Assembly (NCBI RefSeq): GCF_902498805.1
Contig: NZ_LR701588.1
Coordinates: forward strand, 86,823 to 150,822
Direction: 5' to 3'
Source of the DNA: Imperialibacter sp. EC-SDR9
GTDB taxonomy: Bacteria > Bacteroidota > Bacteroidia > Cytophagales > Cyclobacteriaceae
Length of the DNA: 64,000 bases
In this document: positions 45,090 through 53,935 of the stretch, one piece after another
How the letters are laid out: every line of letters begins with the position of its first letter
How positions within the stretch are numbered: position 1 is the stretch's first letter
Made by a program: the position numbers and the translations under genes
Notes under the pieces: model-generated
What the model saw: the letters and a program-made list of their open reading frames with translations, nothing else
What the model was told of the DNA's origin: nothing
Databases searched by the model: none

Positions 45090-45971
45090 ATGAAAAGTTT
45101 TCTGAAAAACACCGTTTTGCTGGCGGCACTGTTTGCAGCAGGCTTTATGGCCCAGGCGCAAATTGTGACCCCCGACCTTAGCCCTTTCGCAACGCTTTCT
45201 CAAAAAATCGGATTTAGCGAGGTTCATGTTGAGTATTCACGTCCAAGTGTCAGAGGACGAATAGTATTTGGTGAACTTGTACCGTATGATAAAGTCTGGC
45301 GACTGGGAGCCAATGCTTCAACCAAGCTTTACATAAAAGAAGGCATTACAATTCAAGATTCATACAAACTAACTCCCGGAATTTATGCGCTCTATGCAAT
45401 TCCCGGTAAAGAAGAATGGACTATGATCATCAGTCGTGATCCATGGCTTTGGGGGGCTTTCGACTATACAGATAAATATGATGTGGTGCGATTTAAGGTA
45501 AAGCCGCAACCACTCAAAGAGCCCGTTGAAACCTTTACTATTCAATTTGCCAATGTATGCCCGAACTGTGCTGAGCTTCAATTTTTCTGGGATTACACCA
45601 AAGTAGGGTTCAGGATTACCACGAGTGTGGATGAAAAAGTTGTGGCAGAAATTAAAAAATTCACCAACAACCCTGAAGCGAAAATTGCCGGAGAATACTA
45701 CATAGCTGCCAAATACTATCTCGATACCAACAGAGAGCTTGCCCAGGCTTTAACCTGGATAGAAAAAGCTTTGGAATACAGCCCCGAGGCCTATTGGATG
45801 ATGCATACCAAAGCAGAGATCCAGGCTAAAATGGGAGACTTCAAAGGTGCCATAGAAACCGCCACTCTTTCCAAAGACTATGCCAAAGCAAAAAACGATC
45901 AGGACTATGTTCGAATGAACGAAATGGAAATCGAGAGATGGAAAGAATTGAGGAAAAACAAGTCTGAATAA
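45090..45971 (+). CDS. DUF2911 secreted protein
   Basis: The 293-residue protein has a signal peptide (FMAQAQ end, about 24), then the DUF2911 core: LSQKIGFSEVHVEYSRPSVRGRIVFGELVPYDKVWRLGANASTKL (about 36-81) and LTPGIYALYAIPGKEEWTMII, and a TPR-like helical C-terminus (about 195-285, ALTWIEKALEYSPEAYWMMHTKAEIQAKMGDFKGAIETA). The role is unknown. It stands alone with its own operator and a strong terminator. Confidence 0.9.
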   Translation: MKSFLKNTVLLAALFAAGFMAQAQIVTPDLSPFATLSQKIGFSEVHVEYSRPSVRGRIVFGELVPYDKVWRLGANASTKLYIKEGITIQDSYKLTPGIYALYAIPGKEEWTMIISRDPWLWGAFDYTDKYDVVRFKVKPQPLKEPVETFTIQFANVCPNCAELQFFWDYTKVGFRITTSVDEKVVAEIKKFTNNPEAKIAGEYYIAAKYYLDTNRELAQALTWIEKALEYSPEAYWMMHTKAEIQAKMGDFKGAIETATLSKDYAKAKNDQDYVRMNEMEIERWKELRKNKSE

Positions 45972-46002
45972 TTTAGAAATCGGAACACTGCATTGAATTA
46001 CG

Positions 46003-46072
46003 AAGACTACGGAAGTTCAGCTATCTCCTTCTTCCTTGAATGGAGGCGGTTCCCTTCCGTAGTCTTTTCTTT
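46003..46072 (+). terminator. Long-stem terminator of the DUF2911 gene
   Basis: AAGACTACGGAAG (46003-46015) and CTTCCGTAGTCTT (46054-46066) form a 13-bp perfect stem with a 38-nt loop, followed by TTTTCTTTC. It is 31 nt after the stop codon. Confidence 0.8.
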
Positions 46073-46160
46073 CTCACCCCCTGTTCAAAAACAGTCGCAG
46101 AGGCCCTGGCGCAGAAAAGTCTTTTCAGAAAGTGAAATAGCGATTCTGACTTTCAATGCG

Positions 46161-46225
46161 TGATATATGTCATGCCCTCACTGGACAACAATCATTCCTA
46201 ATACATCAAAGTAAAGCCACTTTTA
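46161..46225 (+). promoter_or_regulatory. Operator pair and -7 box for FtsH
   Basis: TGATATATGTCA (46161-46172, exact) and GGACAACAATCA (46183-46194, one mismatch) are 22 bp apart. CACTTTTA begins at 46218, 23 nt after the second. The pair lies inside the longest possible FtsH frame (ATG 46156), so the true start is probably GTG 46249. Confidence 0.75.
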
Positions 46226-46248
46226 TTACTACGATAACCATAATAGCA

Positions 46249-48231
46249 GTGGCAAAGAAAACAACTCAAAAAAAGCTTACAAAGCCACCCAGAAGCTCAA
46301 ACGCAGGGACTTCTGGCGATGGTTATAAATTTCCCAGGCCAACTAACGGGAGCTGGTTGAGTCTTCTGTTCCTGGTTATTGCGTTTATCCTTATTTCAAG
46401 AAGCAATTTCTTCTCTTCTCCTCAAGTAGTAACATGGCAGAAATTTGAAAAGGAAATCTTCAGCAAAAATGCAGTGGATAAGATAGTGGTACTCAACAAG
46501 GCAGCTGCAGAAGTTTATATAAAACCAGAGTTAGCAGAGGATTCCACTTTCAGCAAGGTTTTAAAGTCTCCCTTTGGCGGCATTGCCTCAGGTCCCCACT
46601 ACACTTTCAATATTGGCTCTGTTGATGCCTTTGAAAGAAAAATGGAGCAGGCCCAACACGACTTTCCCGACGTGGAGACAATAAACGTGAGCTATGAAGA
46701 CAGCATTGGCTGGGGACAGATTCTTCTTTGGCTGGTTCCGTTGGGTCTTTTTTTTCTATTCATGCGTTTTTTTATGCGCACCGGCGCTGGAGGCGGAAGC
46801 TCCCCTTTTAGCTTTGGTAAATCGACAGCACGCCTGCTGGAAAATGAAGGGAAGAGTACCGTTACTTTTGACGACGTGGCCGGGCTGGAAGAGGCCAAGC
46901 AGGAGGTTAAAGAAATTGTCGACTTTTTAAAAACACCCCAAGACTACACAAAGCTGGGTGCCAAAATCCCAAAGGGCGTAATCATTGTTGGCCCTCCGGG
47001 AACAGGGAAAACCCTCCTTGCCAAAGCAGTGGCAGGAGAAGCTCAGGTACCATTCTTTTCATTGTCAGGCTCTGAGTTTGTAGAAATGTTCGTCGGTGTG
47101 GGTGCCTCCAGGGTGCGTGACCTTTTCAAAAGAGCAAAAGAAAAGGCTCCCTGTATTGTTTTCATTGATGAAATAGACGCCGTGGGCAGAACAAGAGGGA
47201 AAAACACGCTCTACAGTGGTGCTAACGATGAAAGGGAAAGCACCCTCAACCAGCTACTGACGGAAATGGACGGGTTTGGAACCAATACAGGTGTGATCGT
47301 GTTGGCAGCAACCAACCGGGCCGATGTCCTTGACCCTGCCCTGCTACGACCCGGACGGTTCGACCGGCACATTTACCTCGAACTACCTAATCAGGCAGAA
47401 CGAAAAGAAATTTTCAATGTGCATCTGAAGCCGCTGGTGCTATCAGAAACTGTAGACACAGCCTTTCTTGCCTCCCAAACACCTGGGTTTTCGGGAGCCG
47501 ACATCGCCAATATATGCAATGAAGCAGCCCTAATTGCCGCCCGCAAGAAAAAGGAGAAAGTAGAAAAACAGGATTTTCTCGATGCTATCGACAGGATCAT
47601 TGCAGGGCTTGAAAAGAAGAGTAAGATCATTTCATCACAAGAAAAGAAGGTCATTGCCTATCACGAAGCAGGCCATACAGTGGCCAGCTGGCTGTTGGAA
47701 CATATTGATCCGCTGGTGAAAGTATCGATCATTCCCCGTGGAAAATCCCTTGGAGCTGCCTGGTACCTACCTGAGGAAAGGCAAATAAGAACCTACTCCC
47801 AGTTTGCACAGCAGCTTACTGCCGCCCTTGCTGGCCGTGCCGCTGAGGAGGTCATTTTTGGCGAGGTGTCGTCCGGTGCGGTTGACGATCTTGAGAAAGT
47901 AACGAGAGAAGCTTATGCTATGGTGGCCTATTATGGATTCAACAAGAAGCTTGGGAATATTAGTTTTTATGATTCCACCGGTCGTACGGATGCAGGTTTT
48001 CAAAAACCCTACAGCGAAGAAACAGGAAAAATTATCGACGATGAAGTGCGCAAACTGATAGACAAAAGCTACAACGAGGCCAAAACAATTTTGACAGCGC
48101 ACAAAAAAGAACTAGCTGCATTGGCAGAATTGCTCCTGAAAAAGGAAATCGTTTTCTCGGATGAAATAGAGAAAATTCTGGGAAAACGCACAACGTACGA
48201 ACCTCCCCCACTCGCAGTATCAACACATTGA
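46249..48231 (+). CDS. ftsH: ATP-dependent zinc metalloprotease FtsH
   Basis: With the GTG at 46249 the protein has 660 residues and begins [10 protein letters not shown], followed by a membrane helix (about 35-53) and a second (about 162-180) around the periplasmic part. Walker A GPPGTGKT (about 249), Walker [12 protein letters not shown], second region of homology RPGRFDR and zinc motif HEAGH (about 471) are intact. The upstream ATG 46156 would read through the operator pair. It degrades misfolded or regulatory membrane proteins. The gene 48238 follows after 6 nt. Confidence 0.92.
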   Translation: MAKKTTQKKLTKPPRSSNAGTSGDGYKFPRPTNGSWLSLLFLVIAFILISRSNFFSSPQVVTWQKFEKEIFSKNAVDKIVVLNKAAAEVYIKPELAEDSTFSKVLKSPFGGIASGPHYTFNIGSVDAFERKMEQAQHDFPDVETINVSYEDSIGWGQILLWLVPLGLFFLFMRFFMRTGAGGGSSPFSFGKSTARLLENEGKSTVTFDDVAGLEEAKQEVKEIVDFLKTPQDYTKLGAKIPKGVIIVGPPGTGKTLLAKAVAGEAQVPFFSLSGSEFVEMFVGVGASRVRDLFKRAKEKAPCIVFIDEIDAVGRTRGKNTLYSGANDERESTLNQLLTEMDGFGTNTGVIVLAATNRADVLDPALLRPGRFDRHIYLELPNQAERKEIFNVHLKPLVLSETVDTAFLASQTPGFSGADIANICNEAALIAARKKKEKVEKQDFLDAIDRIIAGLEKKSKIISSQEKKVIAYHEAGHTVASWLLEHIDPLVKVSIIPRGKSLGAAWYLPEERQIRTYSQFAQQLTAALAGRAAEEVIFGEVSSGAVDDLEKVTREAYAMVAYYGFNKKLGNISFYDSTGRTDAGFQKPYSEETGKIIDDEVRKLIDKSYNEAKTILTAHKKELAALAELLLKKEIVFSDEIEKILGKRTTYEPPPLAVSTH

Positions 48232-48237
48232 TCAGTC

Positions 48238-49566
48238 ATGTCAGCACATCTGTCCAAAGAAAACCAGCAAGAAAGTGTCGCCGATTATTTGGTATCACAT
48301 TCACATTCATTGCAAACCTCCGAGGATCTTGATGAACTCATTGAAAGGGCCGGAGATAAGAAAATTGTTATGCTGGGTGAGGCGTCGCACGGAACCCACG
48401 AGTACTACAAATGGCGGACATTAATTTCGCAGCGGCTTATCAAAGAAAAAGGGTTCTATTTTATTGCTGTTGAAGGCGACTGGCCAGATTGCTACAGGGT
48501 TAACCGATACATCAAGAATTATTCGGGGGCGGGGAAAAGTGCATTTGAAGTTTTGCATGCTTTTAACAGGTGGCCTACCTGGATGTGGGCCAACTGGGAA
48601 GTACTCGCCCTGGCCGAATCGCTATACAATCACAACAAAACACTCCCCATCAACAAAAAGGTGGGGTTCTATGGATTGGATGTCTATAGCCTGTGGGAAT
48701 CGATGGAGTCCATCATAAACTATCTCCAAAAGACAGATCCGTCGGCACTGACTTACGCAGAAAAAGCCTTTCAATGTTTTGAACCCTACAAAGGCGACGA
48801 GGGAACAACATACGCCTATGCGTCAGCCATGGTACCTGAACCCTGCACCCGGGAGGTAGTAGATTTGCTCAGAGAGATTCAAAAAAGGGCTCCCCAATAC
48901 AATTCTGATCAGGAAAACGTGTTTAGTGCCGAGCAAAATGCCTTGGTTGCTCAAAATGCTGAAAAATACTATCGGGCAATGCTTCATGGTGGAAACCAGA
49001 CCTGGAATATTCGTGACACACACATGATGCAAACCCTGACAAGGCTTTTGGAGCACCATGGAAAGGATGCAAAGGCGATAGTGTGGGCGCATAACACGCA
49101 TGTTGGTGATGCCAGGGCTACCGATATGCGGTTTGAGAAGATGCACAACATTGGAGAACTAGCGAGGAAGGAATATCTCAACGACAACGTTTTTCTGGTA
49201 GGCTTTGGCTCTTATAAGGGAAGTGTGGTAGCAGCGTCCGGCTGGGGCCAGAGGCTACAATATATGATGGTTCCCCCGGCCATAACCGGCAGCTGGGAAG
49301 ACCTCCTCCAAAAGTCTCGTTTACAAAACACTTATTTTCTTATGGATGACTTCAAACAAAATGCATTCTTCTACAACGAAATAGGACACAGAGCCATTGG
49401 AGTGGTATATAACCCTGACACAGAAAAACGTGGCAATTATGTCCCAAGCGTCATTCCTGCCAGGTACGATGCATTTATGTTTTTTGAGGAAACAAAAGCA
49501 CTACATTCTCTCCACATAATGCCTGAGGGACATCAAATGCCTGAAACCTACCCATTTGGTGTGTAG
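48238..49566 (+). CDS. Erythromycin esterase-like family protein
   Basis: The 442-residue protein shows the EreA/EreB-like motifs MLGEASHGTHEYYKWR (about 41-56), VEGDWPDCYRVNRYI (about 78-92), FYGLDVYSLWESM and IVWAHNTHVGDARATDM (about 281-297), with the conserved Glu and His of this metal-independent hydrolase group. Chromosomal members like this are usually not proven resistance genes; many in stress islands have unknown substrates. It is 6 nt from ftsH and co-transcribed. Confidence 0.85.
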   Translation: MSAHLSKENQQESVADYLVSHSHSLQTSEDLDELIERAGDKKIVMLGEASHGTHEYYKWRTLISQRLIKEKGFYFIAVEGDWPDCYRVNRYIKNYSGAGKSAFEVLHAFNRWPTWMWANWEVLALAESLYNHNKTLPINKKVGFYGLDVYSLWESMESIINYLQKTDPSALTYAEKAFQCFEPYKGDEGTTYAYASAMVPEPCTREVVDLLREIQKRAPQYNSDQENVFSAEQNALVAQNAEKYYRAMLHGGNQTWNIRDTHMMQTLTRLLEHHGKDAKAIVWAHNTHVGDARATDMRFEKMHNIGELARKEYLNDNVFLVGFGSYKGSVVAASGWGQRLQYMMVPPAITGSWEDLLQKSRLQNTYFLMDDFKQNAFFYNEIGHRAIGVVYNPDTEKRGNYVPSVIPARYDAFMFFEETKALHSLHIMPEGHQMPETYPFGV

Positions 49567-49699
49567 GGCAACAGAAGCACTTTCAATGATGGCAATCAAT
49601 CAAGTGCGGACGGCGTAGTCAGAGCGGCACTATGAATCGTTGACAATTATATCATCTACTCCAAGGGGTCCTGGCCAAATGAAAATCATTGTACCCAAA

Positions 49700-49742
49700 T
49701 GATGAAGATCATCGATAGAGTCCCCTCAATCTATTAACTTAA
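49700..49742 (+). promoter_or_regulatory. Operator and -7 box for YtxH copy 2
   Basis: TGATGAAGATCA (49700-49711) is exact and flanked by ATGAT/ATCAT. TAACTTAA begins at 49735, 23 nt downstream. The centre is 65.5 nt before the ATG at 49771. Confidence 0.8.
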
Positions 49743-49770
49743 GTCTTGTTGTAATCAAAACCTCAAAGTT

Positions 49771-49989
49771 ATGAAAACGGGAATAGCAATATTAGGTATA
49801 GTAGCCGGGATGGCCGCAGGTGCCGTTATAGGTTTGCTTTTTGCCCCCCAAAAAGGAGCAAGAACAAGGAAGAACCTTTTCGAAAAAAGTGAAGATTTTG
49901 CTGAAGCAGTGAATGACAAGGTGGAGAAGAAGTTCAATGAACTGATGAACACTTTTTCAGACAAAATCATTAAAAGTAAGGCGAATTAG
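49771..49989 (+). CDS. YtxH domain protein, copy 2
   Basis: The 72-residue protein is a close paralogue of the one at 13754: a Gly/Ala membrane helix (AILGIVAGMAAGAVIGLLF), then APQKGARTRKNLFEKSEDFAEAVNDKVEKKFNELM. It keeps its own operator. The gene after it is the decayed PEBP copy. Confidence 0.85.
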   Translation: MKTGIAILGIVAGMAAGAVIGLLFAPQKGARTRKNLFEKSEDFAEAVNDKVEKKFNELMNTFSDKIIKSKAN

Positions 49990-50034
49990 GGTGCTTCATC
50001 TGCAAAAACACAGGCCATAAGTTAACAATAGCCA

Positions 50035-50498
50035 ATGAAGGCTTCTGAAATACCCACGGATTTTAAGGCCCTGAATGTAACAAGCGCTGCCTTTGGCAAC
50101 GGAGGAATCATCTCAGGGAAGTATACCTGTGATGGTAAGAATGTTAACCCGCCGCTTGACGTCAGCGAAATACCTTTGGAAGCAAAGAGCCTGGTGCTGA
50201 TAGTAGAAGATCCCGATGCCCTGGGCAAAACCTGGCTGCATTGGTTGGTATGGAATATCCTCTCATGCATCATATCATGGAAAACACAGTGCCTGGCACT
50301 GAAGGAATGAATGATTTTATGAAGACTGCTTATGGAGGCCCCTGCCCGCCCTCAGGAACACATCGGTACTTTTTTTTAAGGTTTATGCTCTGAACACCCT
50401 TCTTGACCTGGCGGGAGGTGCGTTCAAAAGCCAGGTAGAAGAAGCTATGCGAGACCACATTATCGCTTATGGGAACCTACAAAAGAGCATCCCCTTAA
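50035..50498 (+). pseudogene. Frameshifted PEBP-like gene (YbhB/YbcL), copy 2
   Basis: The first 75 codons are colinear with the intact copy at 14012 (PTDFKALNVTSAAFGNGGII, VEDPDALGKTWLHWLVWNI). About one base is missing near 50265, the T-run near 50370 is two bases longer, and about 11 bp are missing near 50472. With these changes the reading recovers YGGPCPPSGTHRYFF, KVYALN, QVEEAMRDHIIAYG and TYKR up to a matching stop. It is a decayed duplicate. Confidence 0.8.
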
Positions 50499-50499
50499 G

Positions 50500-50997
50500 T
50501 TCCATACACTTTTTGCTAAGTTTAGAGTTTTGCGGAGAGCACTCTGACAACTTTCGAATATTTTGTGCTTCATCAGTATTCTTCTAACCGACAACAACTC
50601 TACTACATGGTCACAACTACAACCATAAACATATATTCGTTTCAATGCTATGGGAAACTGTGCCGGTAGCAAAACGGTGCCTATGTAGGATCAATCTGTA
50701 TTCCTGGGCATTGAATGATTAGTGTGTGGCCAAATAAAAAGTAAAACTGGTTCAATGTGTCTCGCCCGGCCGGGTTAGGCTTGGACCTTTTGCTTTTTTT
50801 AGCCACTCGGGATATTGCCGTTAAAAGTCAACCCCCCAGATTTTCCACTTGACCCCTAATGACCTTCTAAGTATCCTGAAAGCACACCACTGGATTCGGC
50901 CTCCATGGCCTTCGTCTCTGTCACCCGGTTTTTCTGCCAGCATGTGAATGAATTCATTTCCACTCACTGCATATTTCTCAAAATTGATGGCCATCAT
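50500..50997 (-). pseudogene. Degraded DUF2267 copy
   Basis: Minus-strand reading gives two homologous pieces of the intact gene at 44370. The first, from ATG 50997, is MMAINFEKYAVSGNEFIHML followed by GHGGRIQWCAFRILRRSLG before a stop at 50821. The second (about 50672-50520) has LPAQFPIALKRIYVYG and IFESCQSALRKTLNLAK. The pieces are out of frame and separated by unrelated sequence. Together with YtxH 2 and PEBP 2 this is a decaying duplicated block. Confidence 0.7.
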
Positions 50998-51002
50998 GCC
51001 AG

Positions 51003-52049
51003 CTATTGGGCTAGCCGTTCAAGTTTAGCCTTGTTAAGTATCTTAATTCCATTATTTAAAATCTCCACAAGTCCCTCATCTTTGAAGTCTGCCAGGGTGC
51101 GATTAAGCGATTCAGTGGCAGTGCCAATCAGATTCGACATGTCTCTGCGGCTCACTGAAACAAAACAATAAGGTATTGGCTCGCAAAGGGTGATGAGTGA
51201 TCTCGCCACACGTTGTCTTACCGATTGGTAAGCCAGATCAAGCAACCTGTTTTCAGTTTGCTCAATGGTGCCCGCCAATAGCTTGATGAATTTTCTTGCC
51301 AATTCCTTGCTGGCATAAACTGCATTGATAAACTCAACCTTTGGAACAATAACCAACTCCGACTCTTCCATGGCTTCAGCACTTTCCTGGTTAGGTCTTT
51401 CCTCCAAAACATAGATGTGCCCAAGGAAATCAGCCACTTTGTAAATACCTGTGATCAGCTCTTTACCTTCATAATTGAGCTTGTAGGTTTTTATTTTTCC
51501 CTTCCTTATAAAAAAAACTTCATTATTCGTTTGGCCCTCCATGAAGATGAATTCTCTTTTTCGAAACGTGCGCATAGGTTTACCCGCCAGCAATTGATCA
51601 ACAGCTTTGGCTTCCCTTGCTTCGTTAAAGAGTAGATTGATATTATTGGAATCGCCTCTCAACCCGGGATTTTGCGCCAGCCTTTTCTTCAGTCGTATTC
51701 TAACAATTTCCAATAACTCAGTGGCGCTGAATGGTTTAGTGACATAGCCATCAGCGCCAAGGCTCATTGCAGTTTTAAGATCGTTGTGGTCAGTTTTGCC
51801 GGTAAGGAAAACAAAGGGTATTTGGGCAGTTTCCGGCTCACTATTGAGGATATAAAGCACTCCATGTCCATCGAGCTCTGGCATGGAAACATCACACAAT
51901 ATTAAATCAGGAAATTCCTTCTTTGCCAATTCTACACCCGTTTTTCCATTGGACGCAGTTAAAACTCTGTAGTGAGCAAGTTGTAGGATTTCACTGATGT
52001 TATCAGCTATTTCCTCGCAGTCATCAATCACCAAAATTGTCTGATCCAT
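51003..52049 (-). CDS. Response regulator fused to Crp/Fnr-type regulator (REC-cNMP-HTH)
   Basis: The 348-residue protein (ATG 52049; an ATG six codons upstream is also possible) has a receiver domain with acidic pair Asp9/Asp10, phosphoacceptor Asp53 (LILCDVSMPELDG) and Lys105 (VTKPF). A cyclic-nucleotide-binding-like domain follows (about 140-265, RKREFIFMEGQTNNEVFFIRKGKIKTYKL), then a Crp/Fnr helix-turn-helix (about 300-326, SRRDMSNLIGTATESLNRTL). The recognition helix keeps the Glu and Arg that contact the TGA core in CRP/FNR. It is the only Crp-type protein in the window, so it is the natural candidate for the TGAY-N4-RTCA operators. No partner histidine kinase is present. Confidence 0.9.
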   Translation of the reverse strand: MDQTILVIDDCEEIADNISEILQLAHYRVLTASNGKTGVELAKKEFPDLILCDVSMPELDGHGVLYILNSEPETAQIPFVFLTGKTDHNDLKTAMSLGADGYVTKPFSATELLEIVRIRLKKRLAQNPGLRGDSNNINLLFNEAREAKAVDQLLAGKPMRTFRKREFIFMEGQTNNEVFFIRKGKIKTYKLNYEGKELITGIYKVADFLGHIYVLEERPNQESAEAMEESELVIVPKVEFINAVYASKELARKFIKLLAGTIEQTENRLLDLAYQSVRQRVARSLITLCEPIPYCFVSVSRRDMSNLIGTATESLNRTLADFKDEGLVEILNNGIKILNKAKLERLAQ

Positions 52050-52252
52050 TTCAATTAAAAATTGCACCCATTGTCCTCGTCGGCCTGGGTTGGATAAGTG
52101 TATTCTTCATAACGGTCACAAATTGGGCAAAATCATTTCATCTTAATTGCCCTTCTGTTGAACTCAATATCTCTCTCAAAAAAACCAGATCGCAAGCCGC
52201 TGCAAAATCCGCCAAACTATTTATATCCAAATTTCAGTTTCTAAGGAAGAAT

Positions 52253-52276
52253 CCCTTTTTACAAAAGCAAAAAGGG
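52253..52276. other. Hairpin in the regulator's leader region
   Basis: CCCTTTTT (52253-52260) and AAAAAGGG (52269-52276) form an 8-bp stem with an 8-nt loop, about 60 nt downstream of the predicted leftward transcript start. It could be an attenuator or the end of a small RNA. Nothing else in 52068-52510 looks like a gene. Confidence 0.4.
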
Positions 52277-52331
52277 CCTTTTAATTACCAGAAAATTTCC
52301 AGAATGATGCGCCGAGAAACTACTCAACGAA

Positions 52332-52396
52332 TAAAGATATCTCCTGGTAGTCTCTTATTTCATGACATTCGTTCTTGCTGTTCATGATAGAAGTCA
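52332..52396 (-). promoter_or_regulatory. Operator pair and -7 box facing the REC-Crp gene
   Basis: TGATAGAAGTCA (52385-52396, exact) and TGACATTCGTTC (52363-52374, two mismatches) are 22 bp apart. TATCTTTA (52339-52332, minus) begins 23 nt after the proximal copy. The start would be near 52327, so the regulator mRNA would have a leader of about 280 nt, or there is a separate small RNA. Confidence 0.65.
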
Positions 52397-52510
52397 TCAT
52401 TTTTAAGACAGGGAAAAGAGAAACGAACCGTGTGTTGAAAAAAGGGAAAACATCCGCAACATCTTGATTGATGTATTGCTCAAAAATAACAGGCGGGATT
52501 GGTAATTTGG

Positions 52511-53203
52511 CTAGCTGAATAACGACATGAAGCGAGTATTTTTTTCGTGAGGTTTTGCCTTTTCCGCCAGTTGTGCAACAAACCAGTTGGCAGATATTTT
52601 AGCCACCTCCTCCAGAGCGCCCGGCTCCTCAAAGAGATGAGAGGCTCCGCCTACCACCTCCAGATGCTTCCTGCAGTTTAGTTTTTCTGAAAACTCCCTG
52701 TTCATATACAAAACTTCCGAATCGTGCTCCCCCACTATTAACAGTGTTGCTGCCTTCACCAGGGCCAGACTGGGCTCAGCCAGGTCAATCCTCCCTCCCC
52801 TGCTAACAATCGCCTTCACCACGTTTGGGAGCACCGCAGCGGCTGCAAGCGCACTTGCCGCCCCTGTGCTTGCCCCAAAATACCCTACCGGTAGGCCACT
52901 GACCAGAGGAAGGCTGGTCAGCCACTTTGTTACCTTCACAAGCCTTTGTGTAAGCAGCGGGATGTTAAATCTGTAGGTCGGAGTTTTGTCCTCTTCCCGG
53001 GTCAGGAGGTCAAAAAGAAAGGTTACTATACCATTTTGTTGCAGCTCTTTAGCCACAAAGTTGTTTCTGGGGCTAAGCTTTGAACTGCCGCTTCCGTGAG
53101 AAAAAATAACTAGTGCAGTAGGCTTTTCAGGAACGTACAGTTCGCCCTCCAGCACTGCTCCGTCAACCGGAATGCATATTTTATGTTGATATTCTGTATT
53201 CAT
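52511..53203 (-). CDS. Alpha/beta hydrolase (dienelactone-hydrolase-like)
   Basis: The 230-residue protein has an alpha/beta-hydrolase layout: GSGSSKLSPRNN (oxyanion region), nucleophile elbow GASTG (Ser about 112), a later Asp in VGEHDSE (about 174) and His in GGASHLF (about 200). It lacks a signal peptide. It lies 11 nt after the DUF892 gene on the same strand. The substrate is unknown. Confidence 0.8.
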   Translation of the reverse strand: MNTEYQHKICIPVDGAVLEGELYVPEKPTALVIFSHGSGSSKLSPRNNFVAKELQQNGIVTFLFDLLTREEDKTPTYRFNIPLLTQRLVKVTKWLTSLPLVSGLPVGYFGASTGAASALAAAAVLPNVVKAIVSRGGRIDLAEPSLALVKAATLLIVGEHDSEVLYMNREFSEKLNCRKHLEVVGGASHLFEEPGALEEVAKISANWFVAQLAEKAKPHEKNTRFMSLFS

Positions 53204-53214
53204 GATTGATGGGT

Positions 53215-53730
53215 TTAGGCATCCAGAAGTAACGGTGGCTCTGCAGCCCTTCTGTTCAGCTTTTTGATAGCGAGAAACGACAACTTTTCTTCAGCCGCAA
53301 CCTCCCAGCCAAGCAATGTATTGAAGGCCAGCCGGGGATCATCCAGCTTGAGTTCAGTTGCAAAACCTGCACAGGTCCCATAGCCTGCTATCTTGTAATG
53401 ACATATTTTTTGAATGCAGGCGGCAAACACGGCGTCTTTCAGGTGACTCGGGGCGGTCTGATGCAAAATTTCCGCCGTCTCGCTCAGCAGCTTTTCCATC
53501 ACTTCGCTGCCGCCATTAGCTGGCACCACAAGCATATCGCCAAATACCTCCTCTAATTTGATGATCTTATCCTGGCAACTGCTGATGTACTTTTTAACCT
53601 CAGCTTTCAAGTCTTCCGCACTCATTTGTGAAATGCATTTCAAAAGTGCTATCTGCACTTGCTTTTCAGCATGGTAAAGATCAGTTGCATAGTAAACCAA
53701 CACCTCCCGAAGATTAGAAATAGTTTTCAT
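53215..53730 (-). CDS. DUF892 ferritin-like protein, copy 2
   Basis: The 171-residue protein is a paralogue of the one at 18819: VYYATDLYHAEKQVQIALLKCI, DLKAEVKKYISSCQDKIIKLE and ICHYKIAGYGTCAGFATEL. It has the family's four-helix pattern and acidic ligands. It precedes the hydrolase gene in an operon with an exact operator. Confidence 0.8.
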   Translation of the reverse strand: MKTISNLREVLVYYATDLYHAEKQVQIALLKCISQMSAEDLKAEVKKYISSCQDKIIKLEEVFGDMLVVPANGGSEVMEKLLSETAEILHQTAPSHLKDAVFAACIQKICHYKIAGYGTCAGFATELKLDDPRLAFNTLLGWEVAAEEKLSFLAIKKLNRRAAEPPLLLDA

Positions 53731-53775
53731 GATCTATCGTTTTGTTCTATAGCGAAAATACCTACTCCGGCACCG

Positions 53776-53818
53776 GGAACATATGACAGAGGTAGTCGGT
53801 TGCAGATGATTCGTGTCA
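53776..53818 (-). promoter_or_regulatory. Operator and -7 box for the DUF892/hydrolase operon
   Basis: TGATTCGTGTCA (53807-53818) is exact with ATGAT/TCATC flanks. TATGTTCC (53783-53776, minus) begins 23 nt away. The centre is 82.5 nt before the ATG at 53730. Confidence 0.75.
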
Positions 53819-53870
53819 TCAGCCGACAAGAAGCCACTAAAGATTTACAGCCGAAAGTCCTGATTTCTGA

Positions 53871-53882
53871 TGACACAGATCA
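53871..53882 (+). promoter_or_regulatory. Operator for the PolX gene
   Basis: TGACACAGATCA is an exact core centred 59.5 nt before the ATG at 53936. No clear TAnnTT box sits at the expected distance, so promoter assignment is less sure. Confidence 0.6.
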
Positions 53883-53935
53883 CTGAAAATAAATGAGTTA
53901 TTATAGAAATTACTACTGCAAATCACATTGACGTT

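Noticed and set aside
44978..45181. 67-aa ORF overlapping the DUF2911 start
   Set aside because: It covers the operator and -7 box and overlaps a secure gene in another frame.
46156..46248. N-terminal extension of FtsH from ATG 46156
   Set aside because: It would be coded across an exact operator pair and contains no family-conserved sequence; the GTG at 46249 fits the promoter spacing.
48238..49566. Antibiotic resistance (erythromycin esterase) claim
   Set aside because: Family membership alone does not show macrolide hydrolysis, and the operon context is stress-related.
52037..52387. 116-aa plus-strand ORF opposite the regulator's leader
   Set aside because: It has no domain, overlaps the operator and the regulator start, and is low-complexity in places.
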